Assembly (NCBI RefSeq): GCF_002531825.1
Contig: NZ_NWSX01000006.1
Span: 186,001-250,000 of the forward strand
Reading direction: 5' to 3'
Length of the DNA stretch: 64,000 nucleotides
Source: Rhizobium sp. J15
GTDB lineage: Bacteria; Pseudomonadota; Alphaproteobacteria; Rhizobiales; Rhizobiaceae
The translations under genes and the position numbers were made by a program. Under the pieces are notes generated by a model. The model had not been told where the DNA came from. It ran no database searches and saw only the letters and a list, made by a program, of their open reading frames with translations. How positions within the stretch are numbered: the stretch's first letter is position 1; every line of letters starts with the position of its first letter. Shown piece after piece: positions 54,650 through 63,657 of the stretch.

Positions 54650-56674
54650 ATGATGAAAAACCGTGCCGGCTTGCTGGCCCTTGCAGTGCTCGTAATCGCA
54701 ATCTTACTGATGGTGTTTTTCGTCATGCCGCGCATCGGCGGCGATGCAACCAAGATCGGCGACACAATCAACCAGGCGAGCACGGACCTCAAGAACACGG
54801 TTAACGAGGCGGCAAAGACATCTCGCTCCGCCGTGGCCGATTCGGCTGCCGTCGCCGAAAAGGTCGGCCGCCTCTCCGCCGACGCCGGCACGTCGCTTAG
54901 CGAACTTAGGACACTCTTTGCCGACGGCAAGGGGCCGGCCATCGATGTCCTCACCGCCGCCAAGACCAAGGCCGTCAATGCGTTGACCGCACTTGCCAAT
55001 TTTGCAGTTCCCGACGGCGCCGACCCCGCGACCCAGACCGTGGCCGCCAAGGCCAAGGACGGCGGCGCGAAGGCGGTCGCGATCGTTCAGGCGCTTCCGG
55101 AGAATGCCGCCGATGCGCTTGCCGCCATCGCCAAGGCCGAGGCAGCGCTGACCGGTGCGCCCGAGCCTGCGGTTCCTGCGGCCAATACGGCAGCGCAGAA
55201 TACCGGCCCGAAGCTTCCGGCCTTCGACGTTCTGCGCGTCGAGCCCGACGGCTCGACCGTCATTGCCGGCTCGGCCGAACCGAACAGCAAGCTCGAGGTG
55301 CTCGACGGCGAAAAGGTGGTGACGACGGCCGACGTCGATGGGAGCGGCGATTTTGCCGCCGTCCTGGACAACCCGCTTTCGGCCGGCGATCACCAGTTGG
55401 TGCTGAAGGCAACAGGCAAGGATGGCAAGAGCACGACTTCCGAAGAGGTCGCGACCATTTCCGTGCCGAAGGACGGCAACGGCGCCAATCTGCTTGCCAT
55501 GGTTTCCAAACCTGGCGCCGCCAGCCGCATCATCACCGCGCCGAAGGCTGGAACCGAGGTCGCCGATGCCTCCAATGCGCCGGCTGCCGGCAATGCGGCT
55601 TCCGCTGAGGCGCCTGCCGCGACCCCTGCTCCGACAGGCGAGCTGGCGCTGCAGACGCCCGACGCTTCCTCCGGCAGCGCCGGCGAGCCCGCCACGCCAG
55701 GCGCGACCGCGCCCGACAAGGCAGCCGTGCCCGATGTGATGGTCAACGCCGTCGAGATCGAGGGTAACAAGATCTTCATCGCCGGCACGACGCGCGCCAA
55801 TGCCAAGGTCCTCGGCTATGCCGACGACAGCCTCATCGGCCAGGACACGGCCGGCTCCGACGGCCATTTCGTCATTGACGGCGTGGCGGCGCTCTCGGTC
55901 GGCGACCACAAGATCCGCGTCGATGTCGTCGATCCTGCCGGCAAGGTGATCGTGCGCGCCGCCGTGAATTTCAACCGCCCGGCGGGCGATCAGGTCAGGG
56001 TCGCCGCGCAATCGGCTCCCGTCGATGCGAACGGCGCCTCTTCGCTCGTCCCGGTCGACGAGGGCGAACTCGGCAAGCGCAAGGCAGAGGCCGGCAAGGC
56101 CTTCGGCCTGCTGAAGGGCCTGTTTGCCGACGGCAAGCAGCCGGGCGCCGAACAGCTTGCGGCCGCCCGCTCGGCAACGGAATTTGCCCTGCGATCCGTC
56201 GTGGATTTCCGCCCCGAAGCCGATGCGCCCGACACGTTCAAGCGGGCATCCGGCTCCGCCGCGCAGACGGCCTCCACTGCGCTGACCCTGCTTCAGGGCC
56301 TGCCGAAGGATGCGAAATCGGTCGGGGCCGCCATCGACCGGCTCGGCGCGCTGATCGCCGAGCTCAACGCAGCGCCCGCGCCGGTGGCACCCGCCTCGAA
56401 CGATGCAGCGAGCAACGAGCCGAAGACGATCGAGCAGGCGCCGCTGACCGCAAACAATGCCGCGGTCATCATCCGCCGCGGCGATACGCTCTGGCAGATC
56501 TCGCGCCGCACCTATGGGCTGGGCGTCCGTTACACGACGATCTACATGGCCAACGAGGACAAGATCATCAATCCCGATCGCATCCGCCCCGGCCAGATCT
56601 TCGGGCTGCCGAAGGACGCCCTGCCGAACGCCGAGGAGCTGCATCGCAAACGCCTTTCCGGCGAGCACCTCTAA
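54650..56674 (+). CDS. LysM-domain protein with two Ig-like domains and an internal duplication
   Basis: About 674 residues; ATG 54650 follows GGAG. One N-terminal membrane anchor (~8-26). A helical Ala-rich unit at ~86-168 ('LRTLFADGKGPAIDVLTAAK') recurs at ~488-570 ('LKGLFADGKQPGAEQLAAAR'). Between them lie two related bacterial Ig-like beta domains (~205-280 and ~363-445), each with a 'G-x-AGDHQL/VGDHKI' strand, joined by Ala/Pro-rich linkers. A C-terminal LysM (~603-650, 'RRGDTLWQISRRTYGLGVRY') would bind peptidoglycan. Probably a periplasmic, inner-membrane-anchored wall-binding protein; role unknown. Rhizobia commonly carry it. Confidence 0.88.
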   Translation: MMKNRAGLLALAVLVIAILLMVFFVMPRIGGDATKIGDTINQASTDLKNTVNEAAKTSRSAVADSAAVAEKVGRLSADAGTSLSELRTLFADGKGPAIDVLTAAKTKAVNALTALANFAVPDGADPATQTVAAKAKDGGAKAVAIVQALPENAADALAAIAKAEAALTGAPEPAVPAANTAAQNTGPKLPAFDVLRVEPDGSTVIAGSAEPNSKLEVLDGEKVVTTADVDGSGDFAAVLDNPLSAGDHQLVLKATGKDGKSTTSEEVATISVPKDGNGANLLAMVSKPGAASRIITAPKAGTEVADASNAPAAGNAASAEAPAATPAPTGELALQTPDASSGSAGEPATPGATAPDKAAVPDVMVNAVEIEGNKIFIAGTTRANAKVLGYADDSLIGQDTAGSDGHFVIDGVAALSVGDHKIRVDVVDPAGKVIVRAAVNFNRPAGDQVRVAAQSAPVDANGASSLVPVDEGELGKRKAEAGKAFGLLKGLFADGKQPGAEQLAAARSATEFALRSVVDFRPEADAPDTFKRASGSAAQTASTALTLLQGLPKDAKSVGAAIDRLGALIAELNAAPAPVAPASNDAASNEPKTIEQAPLTANNAAVIIRRGDTLWQISRRTYGLGVRYTTIYMANEDKIINPDRIRPGQIFGLPKDALPNAEELHRKRLSGEHL

Positions 56675-56697
56675 GGCCAGCAAAAACCATCTGGACG

Positions 56698-56730
56698 AGC
56701 CGGGCGGATAACCGCCCGGCTTGTCTTTTG
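56698..56730 (+). terminator. Terminator after the LysM gene
   Basis: A 10-bp perfect stem AGCCGGGCGG/CCGCCCGGCT with loop ATAA, followed by TGTCTTTT. Confidence 0.85.
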
Positions 56731-56888
56731 CAGAGCCCCGCACTTGTTGCATTCGTCCGGCCGGCACCCTATCTGGCGATGGCGGCTCCGGGTACGGGAA
56801 ACGCTTTTCAGATATGTCCCACGGTCCGGGCTTTGCCGGGCATCGAAGCGCCGCCACCGCGGCAGGTCCATCCGGACTGGAGACAGGC

Positions 56889-58766
56889 ATGGCAAACGGC
56901 AAAACAGTCTCGGAATCCCATCTCCTCAGGACGCTTCTCAACCTCTGGCCCTATATGTGGCCGGCCGGCCGGGCCGACCTCAGGATGCGCGTCGTCTGGG
57001 CCTCGGTCTACCTGCTGATCTCCAAGTTCGTCCTGCTGCTCGTCCCTTATTTCTTCAAATGGTCGACCGATGCGCTGAACGGCAGGATGGATCTCGCCGG
57101 CACCGTGCCGCCGCTGCTGGCCGGCGCCATCGCGCTCGTCATCGCCTATAACGTCACCCGGCTGATCCAGCTCGGCCTCAACCAGCTGCGCGACGCGCTG
57201 TTTGCCAGCGTCGGGCAGCATGCGGTGCGCCAGCTCGCCTACAGGACCTTCGTGCACATGCACGAGCTGTCGCTGCGCTTCCATCTGGAGCGCAAGACCG
57301 GCGGGCTCTCGCGCATCATCGAGCGCGGGACCAAGGGCATCGAGACGATCGTGCGCTTCACGATCCTCAATTCGGTTCCAACCGTCATCGAATTCCTGCT
57401 GACGGCGGCGATCTTCTGGTGGGGCTACGGCTTCTCCTATCTGGCCGTCACCGCCTTTACCGTCTGGGCCTATATCTGGTTCACGATCCGCGCATCCGAC
57501 TGGCGCATCGCCATCCGCCGATCGATGAACGACAGCGATACCGACGCCAACACCAAGGCGATCGACTCCCTCCTCAATTTCGAGACGGTCAAATATTTCG
57601 GCAATGAGGAGATGGAGGCCAAGCGCTTCGACAAGTCGATGGAGCGCTACGAGAAGGCTGCGACCGATGTCTGGACCTCGCTCGGCTGGCTGAACTTCGG
57701 CCAGGGCGTCATCTTCGGCATCGGCACGACCATCATGCTGGTGCTGTCGGCGCTGGCCGTGCAGCGCGGCGAACAGACGGTCGGCGATTTCGTCTTCGTC
57801 AATTCGATGCTGCTGCAGCTTGCCGCACCGCTCAACTTTATCGGCTTCGTCTATCGCGAAATCCGCCAGGGGCTGACCGACATCGAGCAGATGTTCGACC
57901 TTCTGGAAGTGGAAGCCGAGGTCGTTGACGCGCCCGATGCGGCCGAGCTTCGCATCGGCCAGGGGGCGATCTCTTTCAAGGACGTGCACTTCGCCTATGA
58001 CCCGGCCCGCCCCATCCTGAAGGGCATTTCCTTCGAGGTGCCGGCCGGCAAGACGGTCGCGGTCGTCGGCCCGTCGGGCGCGGGCAAATCGACGCTGTCG
58101 CGGCTGCTCTACCGTTTCTACGATATCCAGAGCGGCACGATCACCGTCGACGGCCAGGATATCCGCTCCGTGACGCAGAAGAGCTTGCGCTCGGTGATCG
58201 GCATGGTGCCGCAGGATACCGTGCTCTTCAACGACACCGTCGCCTACAATATCCGCTATGGCCGCACGTCGGCCAGCGACGGCGAAGTCTATGCGGCGGC
58301 GGAGGTGGCGCAGATCGCCCATTTCATCGAAATGCTGCCCGAGGGTTTCGAGACCAAGGTCGGCGAGCGCGGGCTCAAGCTTTCGGGCGGCGAGAAGCAG
58401 CGGGTGGCGATCGCCCGCACCATCCTGAAGGCGCCGCCGATCCTGATCCTCGACGAAGCAACCTCGGCGCTCGACACGACGACGGAACGGGAAATCCAGA
58501 CGGCGCTCGACGTCGTTTCGAAGAACCGGACGACGCTGGTCATCGCCCACCGGCTTTCGACCGTCATCGGCGCCGACGAGATCATCGTGCTCAAAAGCGG
58601 CGAGATCGCCGAACGCGGAACCCATGCCGCCCTCCTCGAAATGAACGGCCTCTATGCCTCGATGTGGAACCGCCAGCGCGAGGCGACGCAGGCCGAGGAG
58701 CACCTGAAGCAGGTGCGCGAAAACGACGACATGGGCGTGGTCACGCGGCTTGCCCCGGCAAACTAA
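56889..58766 (+). CDS. Atm1-type ABC exporter (heavy-metal/Fe-S related half-transporter)
   Basis: 625 residues; ATG 56889 has GGAG 7 nt upstream, and earlier in-frame codons are ignored. Fused six-helix membrane domain and ATPase, acting as a homodimer. Membrane part: 'LLLVPYFFKWSTDALNGRMD' and 'RLIQLGLNQLRDALFASVGQ', 'LNFETVKYFGNEEMEAKRFD' typical of Atm1/HMT1. ATPase: Walker A 'GPSGAGKST' (~393-401), 'LSGGEKQRVAIART' (~498), Walker B 'ILILDEATSALD'. Homologues in alphaproteobacteria export glutathione derivatives or metal-glutathione adducts; the exact cargo is inference. Confidence 0.9.
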   Translation: MANGKTVSESHLLRTLLNLWPYMWPAGRADLRMRVVWASVYLLISKFVLLLVPYFFKWSTDALNGRMDLAGTVPPLLAGAIALVIAYNVTRLIQLGLNQLRDALFASVGQHAVRQLAYRTFVHMHELSLRFHLERKTGGLSRIIERGTKGIETIVRFTILNSVPTVIEFLLTAAIFWWGYGFSYLAVTAFTVWAYIWFTIRASDWRIAIRRSMNDSDTDANTKAIDSLLNFETVKYFGNEEMEAKRFDKSMERYEKAATDVWTSLGWLNFGQGVIFGIGTTIMLVLSALAVQRGEQTVGDFVFVNSMLLQLAAPLNFIGFVYREIRQGLTDIEQMFDLLEVEAEVVDAPDAAELRIGQGAISFKDVHFAYDPARPILKGISFEVPAGKTVAVVGPSGAGKSTLSRLLYRFYDIQSGTITVDGQDIRSVTQKSLRSVIGMVPQDTVLFNDTVAYNIRYGRTSASDGEVYAAAEVAQIAHFIEMLPEGFETKVGERGLKLSGGEKQRVAIARTILKAPPILILDEATSALDTTTEREIQTALDVVSKNRTTLVIAHRLSTVIGADEIIVLKSGEIAERGTHAALLEMNGLYASMWNRQREATQAEEHLKQVRENDDMGVVTRLAPAN

Positions 58767-58903
58767 TTGGGAACCCGAATGCCGCCGCCGGCTTTTGTTG
58801 TTCAGAACCCTGGCATGCGAGCCGGGGTTGAGCCCGCAGCATTGCCGAGAAGGCGGTTTTTCGCTAACCAGCAAAAAACGACAACGCAAGGAGACCGGCA
58901 GCC

Positions 58904-59602
58904 ATGAGCCTGTTCGACACGGTTCGCAACACGATCGTCCCCGTGCACAAGGAGGGGTATCCCTTCGTCGCAGCCTTCTTCGTCGCCTCGCTGGTGCTCG
59001 GCTGGATCTTCAAGCCGCTCTTCTGGATCGGCATGATCTTCACGCTGTGGTGCGCCTATTTCTTCCGTGACCCGGAGCGTTTGACGCCCCAGGACGACGA
59101 TCTGGTGATCTCTCCGGCCGACGGCAAGGTCTCGGCAATCCAGATGGTGACGCCGCCGGCCGAGCTTAACCTAGGCTCCGAGCCGATGCTGCGCATCTCG
59201 GTCTTCATGAATGTTTTCAATTGCCATGTGAACCGGGCGCCGATGCGCGGGCGGATCGTCAGCATCAACTATCGATCCGGCAGCTTCGTCAATGCCGAGC
59301 TCGACAAGGCGAGCGAGGACAATGAACGCAACGGACTGGTGATCGAAACATCTCACGGCCAGATCGGCGTCGTTCAGATCGCCGGCCTCGTCGCGCGGCG
59401 GATCCTCTGCTGGGCGAACCCCAACGAGCCGGTGGACGCCGGCGAGCGTTTCGGGCTGATCCGTTTCGGCTCGCGGCTCGACGTCTTCCTGCCCGCAGGC
59501 GCGGCACCGCGCGTCTCGCTCGGCCAGACGGCGATTGCGGGGGAAACCGTCATCGCCGAATTCGCCTCCGCCAAGGGCCCCATCATCAGCCGCCGCAGCT
59601 AG
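58904..59602 (+). CDS. psd: Phosphatidylserine decarboxylase (short, rhizobial type)
   Basis: 232 residues, proenzyme form. Makes phosphatidylethanolamine from phosphatidylserine at the inner membrane. N-terminal hydrophobic segment (~20-48). Pyruvoyl cofactor formation probably occurs at Ser190 in '[13 protein letters not shown]', the rhizobial equivalent of the LGST site. '[12 protein letters not shown]' and '[18 protein letters not shown]' are family hallmarks. GGAG precedes the ATG. It is followed 17 nt later by pssA, making a two-step lipid operon. Confidence 0.95.
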   Translation: MSLFDTVRNTIVPVHKEGYPFVAAFFVASLVLGWIFKPLFWIGMIFTLWCAYFFRDPERLTPQDDDLVISPADGKVSAIQMVTPPAELNLGSEPMLRISVFMNVFNCHVNRAPMRGRIVSINYRSGSFVNAELDKASEDNERNGLVIETSHGQIGVVQIAGLVARRILCWANPNEPVDAGERFGLIRFGSRLDVFLPAGAAPRVSLGQTAIAGETVIAEFASAKGPIISRRS

Positions 59603-59619
59603 GAAGATTGGAACGCGAT

Positions 59620-60465
59620 ATGGAAACGCCCTTTCCGCCTTTCGAACCCAACGGACCGGATGATTCTGCACGCGGTCCGCGTCTGCGCGAAATCCCGTTT
59701 CGGCTCGTCTTTCCGAACCTCATCACCATCCTGGCGATCTGCGCCGGCTTGACCGGCATCCGGCTCGCTTTCGAAAACCGCTACGAGCTCGCCGTCGCCA
59801 TGGTGCTGCTCGCCGCCTTCCTCGACGGTATCGATGGGCGCGTCGCGCGGCTGATGAAGGCGACCTCCAAGTTCGGCGCGCAGATGGATTCGCTTGCCGA
59901 TATCGTCAATTTCGGGGTCGCGCCCGCTCTCGTCGTCTATGTCTTCGCGCTCGACCAGGCCCGCTCGCTCGGCTGGATCGCCGCGCTGATCTATGCAATC
60001 GCCGCCGGGCTTCGGCTTGCCCGCTTCAATGTCATGGCCGAACGTGAGAACAAGGCGACCTGGCAGTCGGAATATTTCGTCGGCGTACCGGCGCCTGCCG
60101 GCGCCATGCTGGTGCTGCTGCCGGTCTATCTCGGCTTCCTCGGGCTCGCGACCGACCGCACCTTCGCCTATATCTCGTCGATCTATACCGTGTGCATCGC
60201 CTTCCTGCTGATCAGCCGGCTGCCGGTCTGGTCGGGAAAATCGGAAGGCAACCGTCTGAGGCGCGATCTGGTGCTGCCGATGATGCTCGGCGTCGTGCTC
60301 TATGTGGCGCTGCTGATGAGCTATACCTGGGAGGTGATGGTCTTCACCGTTGCCGCCTACCTCGTATCGCTGCCCTTCGGCGCACGCAAATGGCGCCGGA
60401 AATACGGGACGCTGACGATCGAGGAACCCGGCGTCGGCGACGACGACATCGGCCGGCATATCTGA
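59620..60465 (+). CDS. pssA: Phosphatidylserine synthase
   Basis: 281 residues from ATG 59620 (a TTG at 59608 is the alternative). CDP-alcohol phosphotransferase motif is complete: 'LDGIDGRVARLMKATS' then 'KFGAQMDSLADIVNFG' (D-G-x2-A-R-x8-G-x3-D-x3-D). Eight or so transmembrane helices. It makes phosphatidylserine from CDP-diacylglycerol and serine, which psd upstream then decarboxylates; phosphatidylethanolamine in turn feeds phosphatidylcholine synthesis in rhizobia. Type II (membrane) enzyme rather than the E. coli type I form. Confidence 0.95.
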   Translation: METPFPPFEPNGPDDSARGPRLREIPFRLVFPNLITILAICAGLTGIRLAFENRYELAVAMVLLAAFLDGIDGRVARLMKATSKFGAQMDSLADIVNFGVAPALVVYVFALDQARSLGWIAALIYAIAAGLRLARFNVMAERENKATWQSEYFVGVPAPAGAMLVLLPVYLGFLGLATDRTFAYISSIYTVCIAFLLISRLPVWSGKSEGNRLRRDLVLPMMLGVVLYVALLMSYTWEVMVFTVAAYLVSLPFGARKWRRKYGTLTIEEPGVGDDDIGRHI

Positions 60466-60744
60466 CCCTAAAGCATTCCCGATTTCTCCAGGTCGCGGAA
60501 AGAGTCCTCTCCCTTCTCATTCCCGGCGAAAAAGCGCCATGGGCTTTTTTCCGGAAAAGCCTCCGCGCGCTTTTATTGGAACCACCCCCTTCAGTAAGTA
60601 TTAACCAACGTAGGCTTCAGTTAAGCCTCGCGAATTATGGTGCGTGTTTACAATTCCTGATAAGCGACGTCGCCGTTTTGTCGCTATTTTTGACCAAACA
60701 GGAAACTATAAACAGCCAGGGAAGAACCACGTAAGGAGAGTATC

Positions 60745-60891
60745 GTGACTTCGAAGAAGAACAGTACCGGCGAACCGCAGACGGCCAAGCCGGATCTCGC
60801 CGCCAACTACCGTCCGGTCGGACTGAAGGCCGTAGCCGCGGCATCGCTGATGGCGAAGAACAAGCCGACCGGCATCAAGAAATCCGCATAA
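60745..60891 (+). CDS. Small basic conserved-looking protein (48 residues)
   Basis: GTG 60745 follows AAGGAG at ideal spacing and opens a 48-codon frame ending at TAA 60889-60891. The product starts 'MTSKKNSTGEPQTAKPDLAA' and continues 'NYRPVGLKAVAAASLMAKNK', ending 'PTGIKKSA'. It is rich in Lys and Ala with no membrane helix. I recall short proteins of this kind in Rhizobium genomes but know no function. Codon use is normal for the genome and the ribosome site is among the best in the window, so it is likely real. The 280-bp region upstream is AT-richer and holds a hairpin AGGCTT/AAGCCT near 60611-60627. Confidence 0.7.
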   Translation: MTSKKNSTGEPQTAKPDLAANYRPVGLKAVAAASLMAKNKPTGIKKSA

Positions 60892-60985
60892 GGAGCGGGA
60901 TCGAAGAGGCGATCGCCTGCTGACGCAAGTCGGGCAAGACTAGCGAAGCGGATGCGAAGCCAGTCAAGAAACGGCGAGTGCCGTT

Positions 60986-61750
60986 TCAGAAGAAACTGAG
61001 CTGGGCGTCATCCGGCTTCTGCTTCTCCGGCGCTTTGGCCGGCTTTTCGATGGCAACAGGCTCCTGCAGGTCAGGCCCCATATTGGCGACCTTGTTGACC
61101 TTGTCGGAGACCGGAATGGCCTCGAAGAAATCCTCCTGAACGGGCCGCATCAGGTCGACGACCTCGCGCGGCTCCTGCGTCTTGCAATCCAGCCAGCGGG
61201 AGAAATCCTGTGGCTTGATGACGACAGGCATGCGATCGTGGATCGCGGATATGCCGGAATTGGCCGCGGTCGTCAGGATCGCGCCGGTATCGACCTCGGA
61301 TCCATCTGCCGAGGACCACGTCTCCATCAGCCCGGCAAAGGCGATGACGCCACCCCGGCGCGGCCTGATCCAATAGGCCTGCGGCTTCTCGCCGCTTTCC
61401 CTCGATGGGCGATGCCATTCATAGAAGCCGGTGGCCGGAATCAGCACCCGGCGATGGCGCATGGCCGCGCGGAACGAAGCCTTGCCGATCGCCGTCTCGG
61501 CGCGGGCATTGATCAGCAGCGGGAATTCCTTCGGGTCCTTGACCCAGGCGGGCGTGAGGCCCCAGCGCACGAGCAAGGCGCGACGGTCGGCCAGGTTGCT
61601 GCCCCGCTCCCTGCCCTCGCCCTCTATGACGACGAGGATCGGCTGCGTCGGCGCGATGTTGTAGCGCGCCGGAAAGTCGTCGAGATCGAGACCGGAGAAG
61701 ATATCGCGCAGGTCGGCGATGGAGCTTGTCAGGGCAAAACGTCCACACAT
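60986..61750 (-). CDS. SOS response-associated peptidase (SRAP/HMCES family)
   Basis: 254 residues. SRAP proteins form a thiazolidine crosslink to abasic sites in single-stranded DNA through Cys2, shielding them. The start at ATG 61750 gives 'MCGRFALTSS' with Cys2 exactly placed after Met removal; Asn81 ('LLINARAET'), Glu111 ('TGFYEWHRPS') and His171 ('AIHDRMPVV') complete the active site. A longer in-frame extension upstream would bury Cys2 and is rejected. The C terminus is a basic, Pro-rich tail. Confidence 0.95.
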   Translation of the reverse strand: MCGRFALTSSIADLRDIFSGLDLDDFPARYNIAPTQPILVVIEGEGRERGSNLADRRALLVRWGLTPAWVKDPKEFPLLINARAETAIGKASFRAAMRHRRVLIPATGFYEWHRPSRESGEKPQAYWIRPRRGGVIAFAGLMETWSSADGSEVDTGAILTTAANSGISAIHDRMPVVIKPQDFSRWLDCKTQEPREVVDLMRPVQEDFFEAIPVSDKVNKVANMGPDLQEPVAIEKPAKAPEKQKPDDAQLSFF

Positions 61751-61833
61751 CGCCCTGTCTTTGCACCCTGCCCGTGTCAGGTCAAGCCGCCCGAAGCGCA
61801 TCGCAAACTGCTGCGCGGTTTTGCACGGCAGGC

Positions 61834-62154
61834 TTAGCTTCTCGGACCGAAGAGAATGATGCTCGCCCCGCCAAGGCAGATCAGTGCCCCTGAAATGTCG
61901 TAGCGATCGGGCACGCGGCTTTCGATCAGCCGGAGCCAGAGCAGCGAGGCCAGGATATAGATGCCGCCATAGGCGGCGTAGGTGCGACCGGCCGCCTCGC
62001 TCGGCACCAGCGTCAGAAGCCAGGCGAAAAGCGCCAGAGAGACCATGCCCGGCACCAGCCACCAGATGGGCTTGCCGAGCTTCAACCATGCCCAGAAGGC
62101 GAAACAGCCGGCGATTTCTAAGACGGCGGCAAGGCCGTAAATGATGTAGGTCAT
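61834..62154 (-). CDS. YnfA/UPF0060 family membrane protein
   Basis: 106 residues with four transmembrane helices, small like SMR proteins. Signature '[20 protein letters not shown]' and '[20 protein letters not shown]'. Inner-membrane protein; in some bacteria linked to drug efflux, but the function is not settled. Starts immediately divergent from the NUDIX gene region. Confidence 0.92.
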   Translation of the reverse strand: MTYIIYGLAAVLEIAGCFAFWAWLKLGKPIWWLVPGMVSLALFAWLLTLVPSEAAGRTYAAYGGIYILASLLWLRLIESRVPDRYDISGALICLGGASIILFGPRS

Positions 62155-62269
62155 GGAAGCCCTTTCGATCCGCCACGACTATCCCCGCGAAAAGTGGGGA
62201 AGCCAAGAAGGGCGAGGTGCAAATGTCGGCCCATCGGATAGGATGGGCCATCCGAGCCACGAGCAGCCC

Positions 62270-62704
62270 ATGATTTCCACCGCTAAAGCCGCATCTTCCG
62301 CCATTCTTGAACGCGACGGGCGATTCCTTCTGGTGTTGCGGCGCAATCCGCCTTCCGCCGACATGTATGCTTTTCCGGGCGGACGGGCCGAGCCCGGCGA
62401 AACGCCGGAGCAGACGGCGCTTCGGGAATTTCATGAGGAAACCGGCATCCCGGCGCGCAATCCACGGCTGTTTTCAAGCTACGACCTCAAGACCCATGCT
62501 GCCGACGGCAGCATCAGCAGCCATTTCCTCCTCTCGGTCTTTCGAGTGGATGCGGATCCCGATGCCGTGGCTGAAGCGGCCGACGATGCGGCTGCGCTCG
62601 GCTGGTACACGGTGGAGGAAATCCGGCAGTTGCCTGTGCCGCAGAGCGTGCTCGAATGCGCAGAGCGATTGGAACAGGACAAATTTCAGGCCGACTCGGC
62701 CTAA
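62270..62704 (+). CDS. NUDIX hydrolase
   Basis: 144 residues from ATG 62270; other in-frame starts upstream lack family similarity. The Nudix box G-x5-E-x7-REUxEExGU is intact: 'GGRAEPGETPEQTALREFHE' followed by 'ETGI'. Hydrolyses a nucleoside diphosphate linked to another moiety with Mg2+. Preceding 'LVLRRNPPSADMYAFPGG' resembles MutT/ADP-ribose type enzymes, but the substrate is not predictable. Confidence 0.88.
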   Translation: MISTAKAASSAILERDGRFLLVLRRNPPSADMYAFPGGRAEPGETPEQTALREFHEETGIPARNPRLFSSYDLKTHAADGSISSHFLLSVFRVDADPDAVAEAADDAAALGWYTVEEIRQLPVPQSVLECAERLEQDKFQADSA

Positions 62705-62734
62705 AATCTGAATCCTGTTCTCAATTTAAAGTTA

Positions 62735-62782
62735 GAGCATGATGTCGTCCGAAAACCGCTCACACTTTTCGGCATCATGCTC
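62735..62782. repeat. Dispersed rhizobial palindromic repeat (GAGCATGATG type)
   Basis: Arms GAGCATGATG (62735-62744) and CATCATGCTC (62773-62782) are exact reverse complements, with an inner stem CCGAAAA (62749-62755) / TTTTCGG (62766-62772). Same general form as the copies at 11561 and 39174, though the arm sequence differs by an inserted ATG-like trinucleotide. Confidence 0.65.
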
Positions 62783-62828
62783 AGCGGCGAATAGAAGTGG
62801 AAATTATCCGGCCCGCCTTGTTGCCGTC

Positions 62829-63278
62829 ATGCTCAACGTATCAACTGATCGCATGATTCCCGTTCGGCGCGTCTTTCTGTCCCTGCTCGTCCTGGCCGGC
62901 CCCACGCTGGCGCAGGGCAAGAACACGCCGCCGCCTCCACCAGTGCAGGAAACTGCGCCGCCGGCGCCCGTAATCGTGCCCTATGACGACAAGCTGGCGC
63001 GGTTCGCCGAGGTGCTGGGTTCCGTGCATTACCTCAGGACGCTTTGCAAGGCGGCGGGCGGCGACGAGTGGCGAAGGGGCATGCAGCGGCTGCTCGATTC
63101 GGAAGCGGGCAGCGAGCCGCAGCGCAAGGAAAGGCTCACCGCAGCCTTCAATCGCGGCTATCGCGCCTTCGCTTCGGTCTACACGGATTGCACCGCGGCG
63201 GCCATCGTGGCAGAAGAGCGCTACCGTAACGAAGGTGCAACACTCGCCACAGAAATTACTTCGCGCTTTGGAAATTGA
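62829..63278 (+). CDS. TIGR02301 family protein, probably exported
   Basis: About 149 residues if ATG 62829 is the start; a second ATG at 62853 is also possible and neither has a good ribosome site. A signal peptide runs to about 'AGPTLAQGKN', then a Pro-rich linker and a helical domain, 'YDDKLARFAEVLGSVHYLRT' and 'RGYRAFASVYTDCTAAAIVA'. Two cysteines ('TLCKAAG', 'YTDCTAA') could pair. This matches the TIGR02301 conserved hypothetical family of Rhizobiales as I recall. Function unknown. Confidence 0.8.
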   Translation: MLNVSTDRMIPVRRVFLSLLVLAGPTLAQGKNTPPPPPVQETAPPAPVIVPYDDKLARFAEVLGSVHYLRTLCKAAGGDEWRRGMQRLLDSEAGSEPQRKERLTAAFNRGYRAFASVYTDCTAAAIVAEERYRNEGATLATEITSRFGN

Positions 63279-63381
63279 CGTTTAATTAACCTGTTTTCGC
63301 ATGCGGACGTGTCGTTTTGGGAAAAGGCTGTTAGTGTTGTTAACGGTGCAGTAAGACATGAGAAGTTCTGAGGAAAAGACA

Positions 63382-63639
63382 ATGGAAGCAAGCCTCAACG
63401 AAATCGACGACATGATCGTCCACGAGAAGATGCAGGCGGCTCTGGAGTACCAGAACGAGGCTTGGGCCGACGGCATGGCCGACGGAATCGAGCCTGAAAT
63501 CATCGCCGACGCCGCCATTGCGCATGCACTGCGCGAGACGATCAGATTGCATGGGGAAAGCAGCGCCGAAGCCCTGCTGGATTCGCTGCGCGAGCGCATG
63601 CTGGCCGGCGAATTCTCCGCAAGCCGCACCCTGCAATAA
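63382..63639 (+). CDS. Conserved hypothetical protein, acidic, 85 residues
   Basis: ATG 63382 has AGGA 8 nt upstream; an in-frame ATG at 63358 would add 8 residues. The product is acidic and helical ('MEASLNEIDDMIVHEKMQAA', 'IADAAIAHALRETIRLHGES') without membrane segments, cysteines or known motifs. I do not recognise the family. It lies 19 bp before the last gene and may share its transcript. Confidence 0.65.
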   Translation: MEASLNEIDDMIVHEKMQAALEYQNEAWADGMADGIEPEIIADAAIAHALRETIRLHGESSAEALLDSLRERMLAGEFSASRTLQ

Positions 63640-63657
63640 CCGATATCAGAGAGTTTG

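Noticed and set aside
54704..58889. Very long minus-strand frames opposite the LysM and Atm1 genes
   Set aside because: Both lie fully antisense to genes with clear motifs; their predicted products are Arg/Gly/Asp-rich and lack conserved patterns.
61751..62434. N-terminal extension of the SRAP frame
   Set aside because: It would bury the catalytic Cys2, which must become N-terminal, and it runs antisense through ynfA-region sequence.
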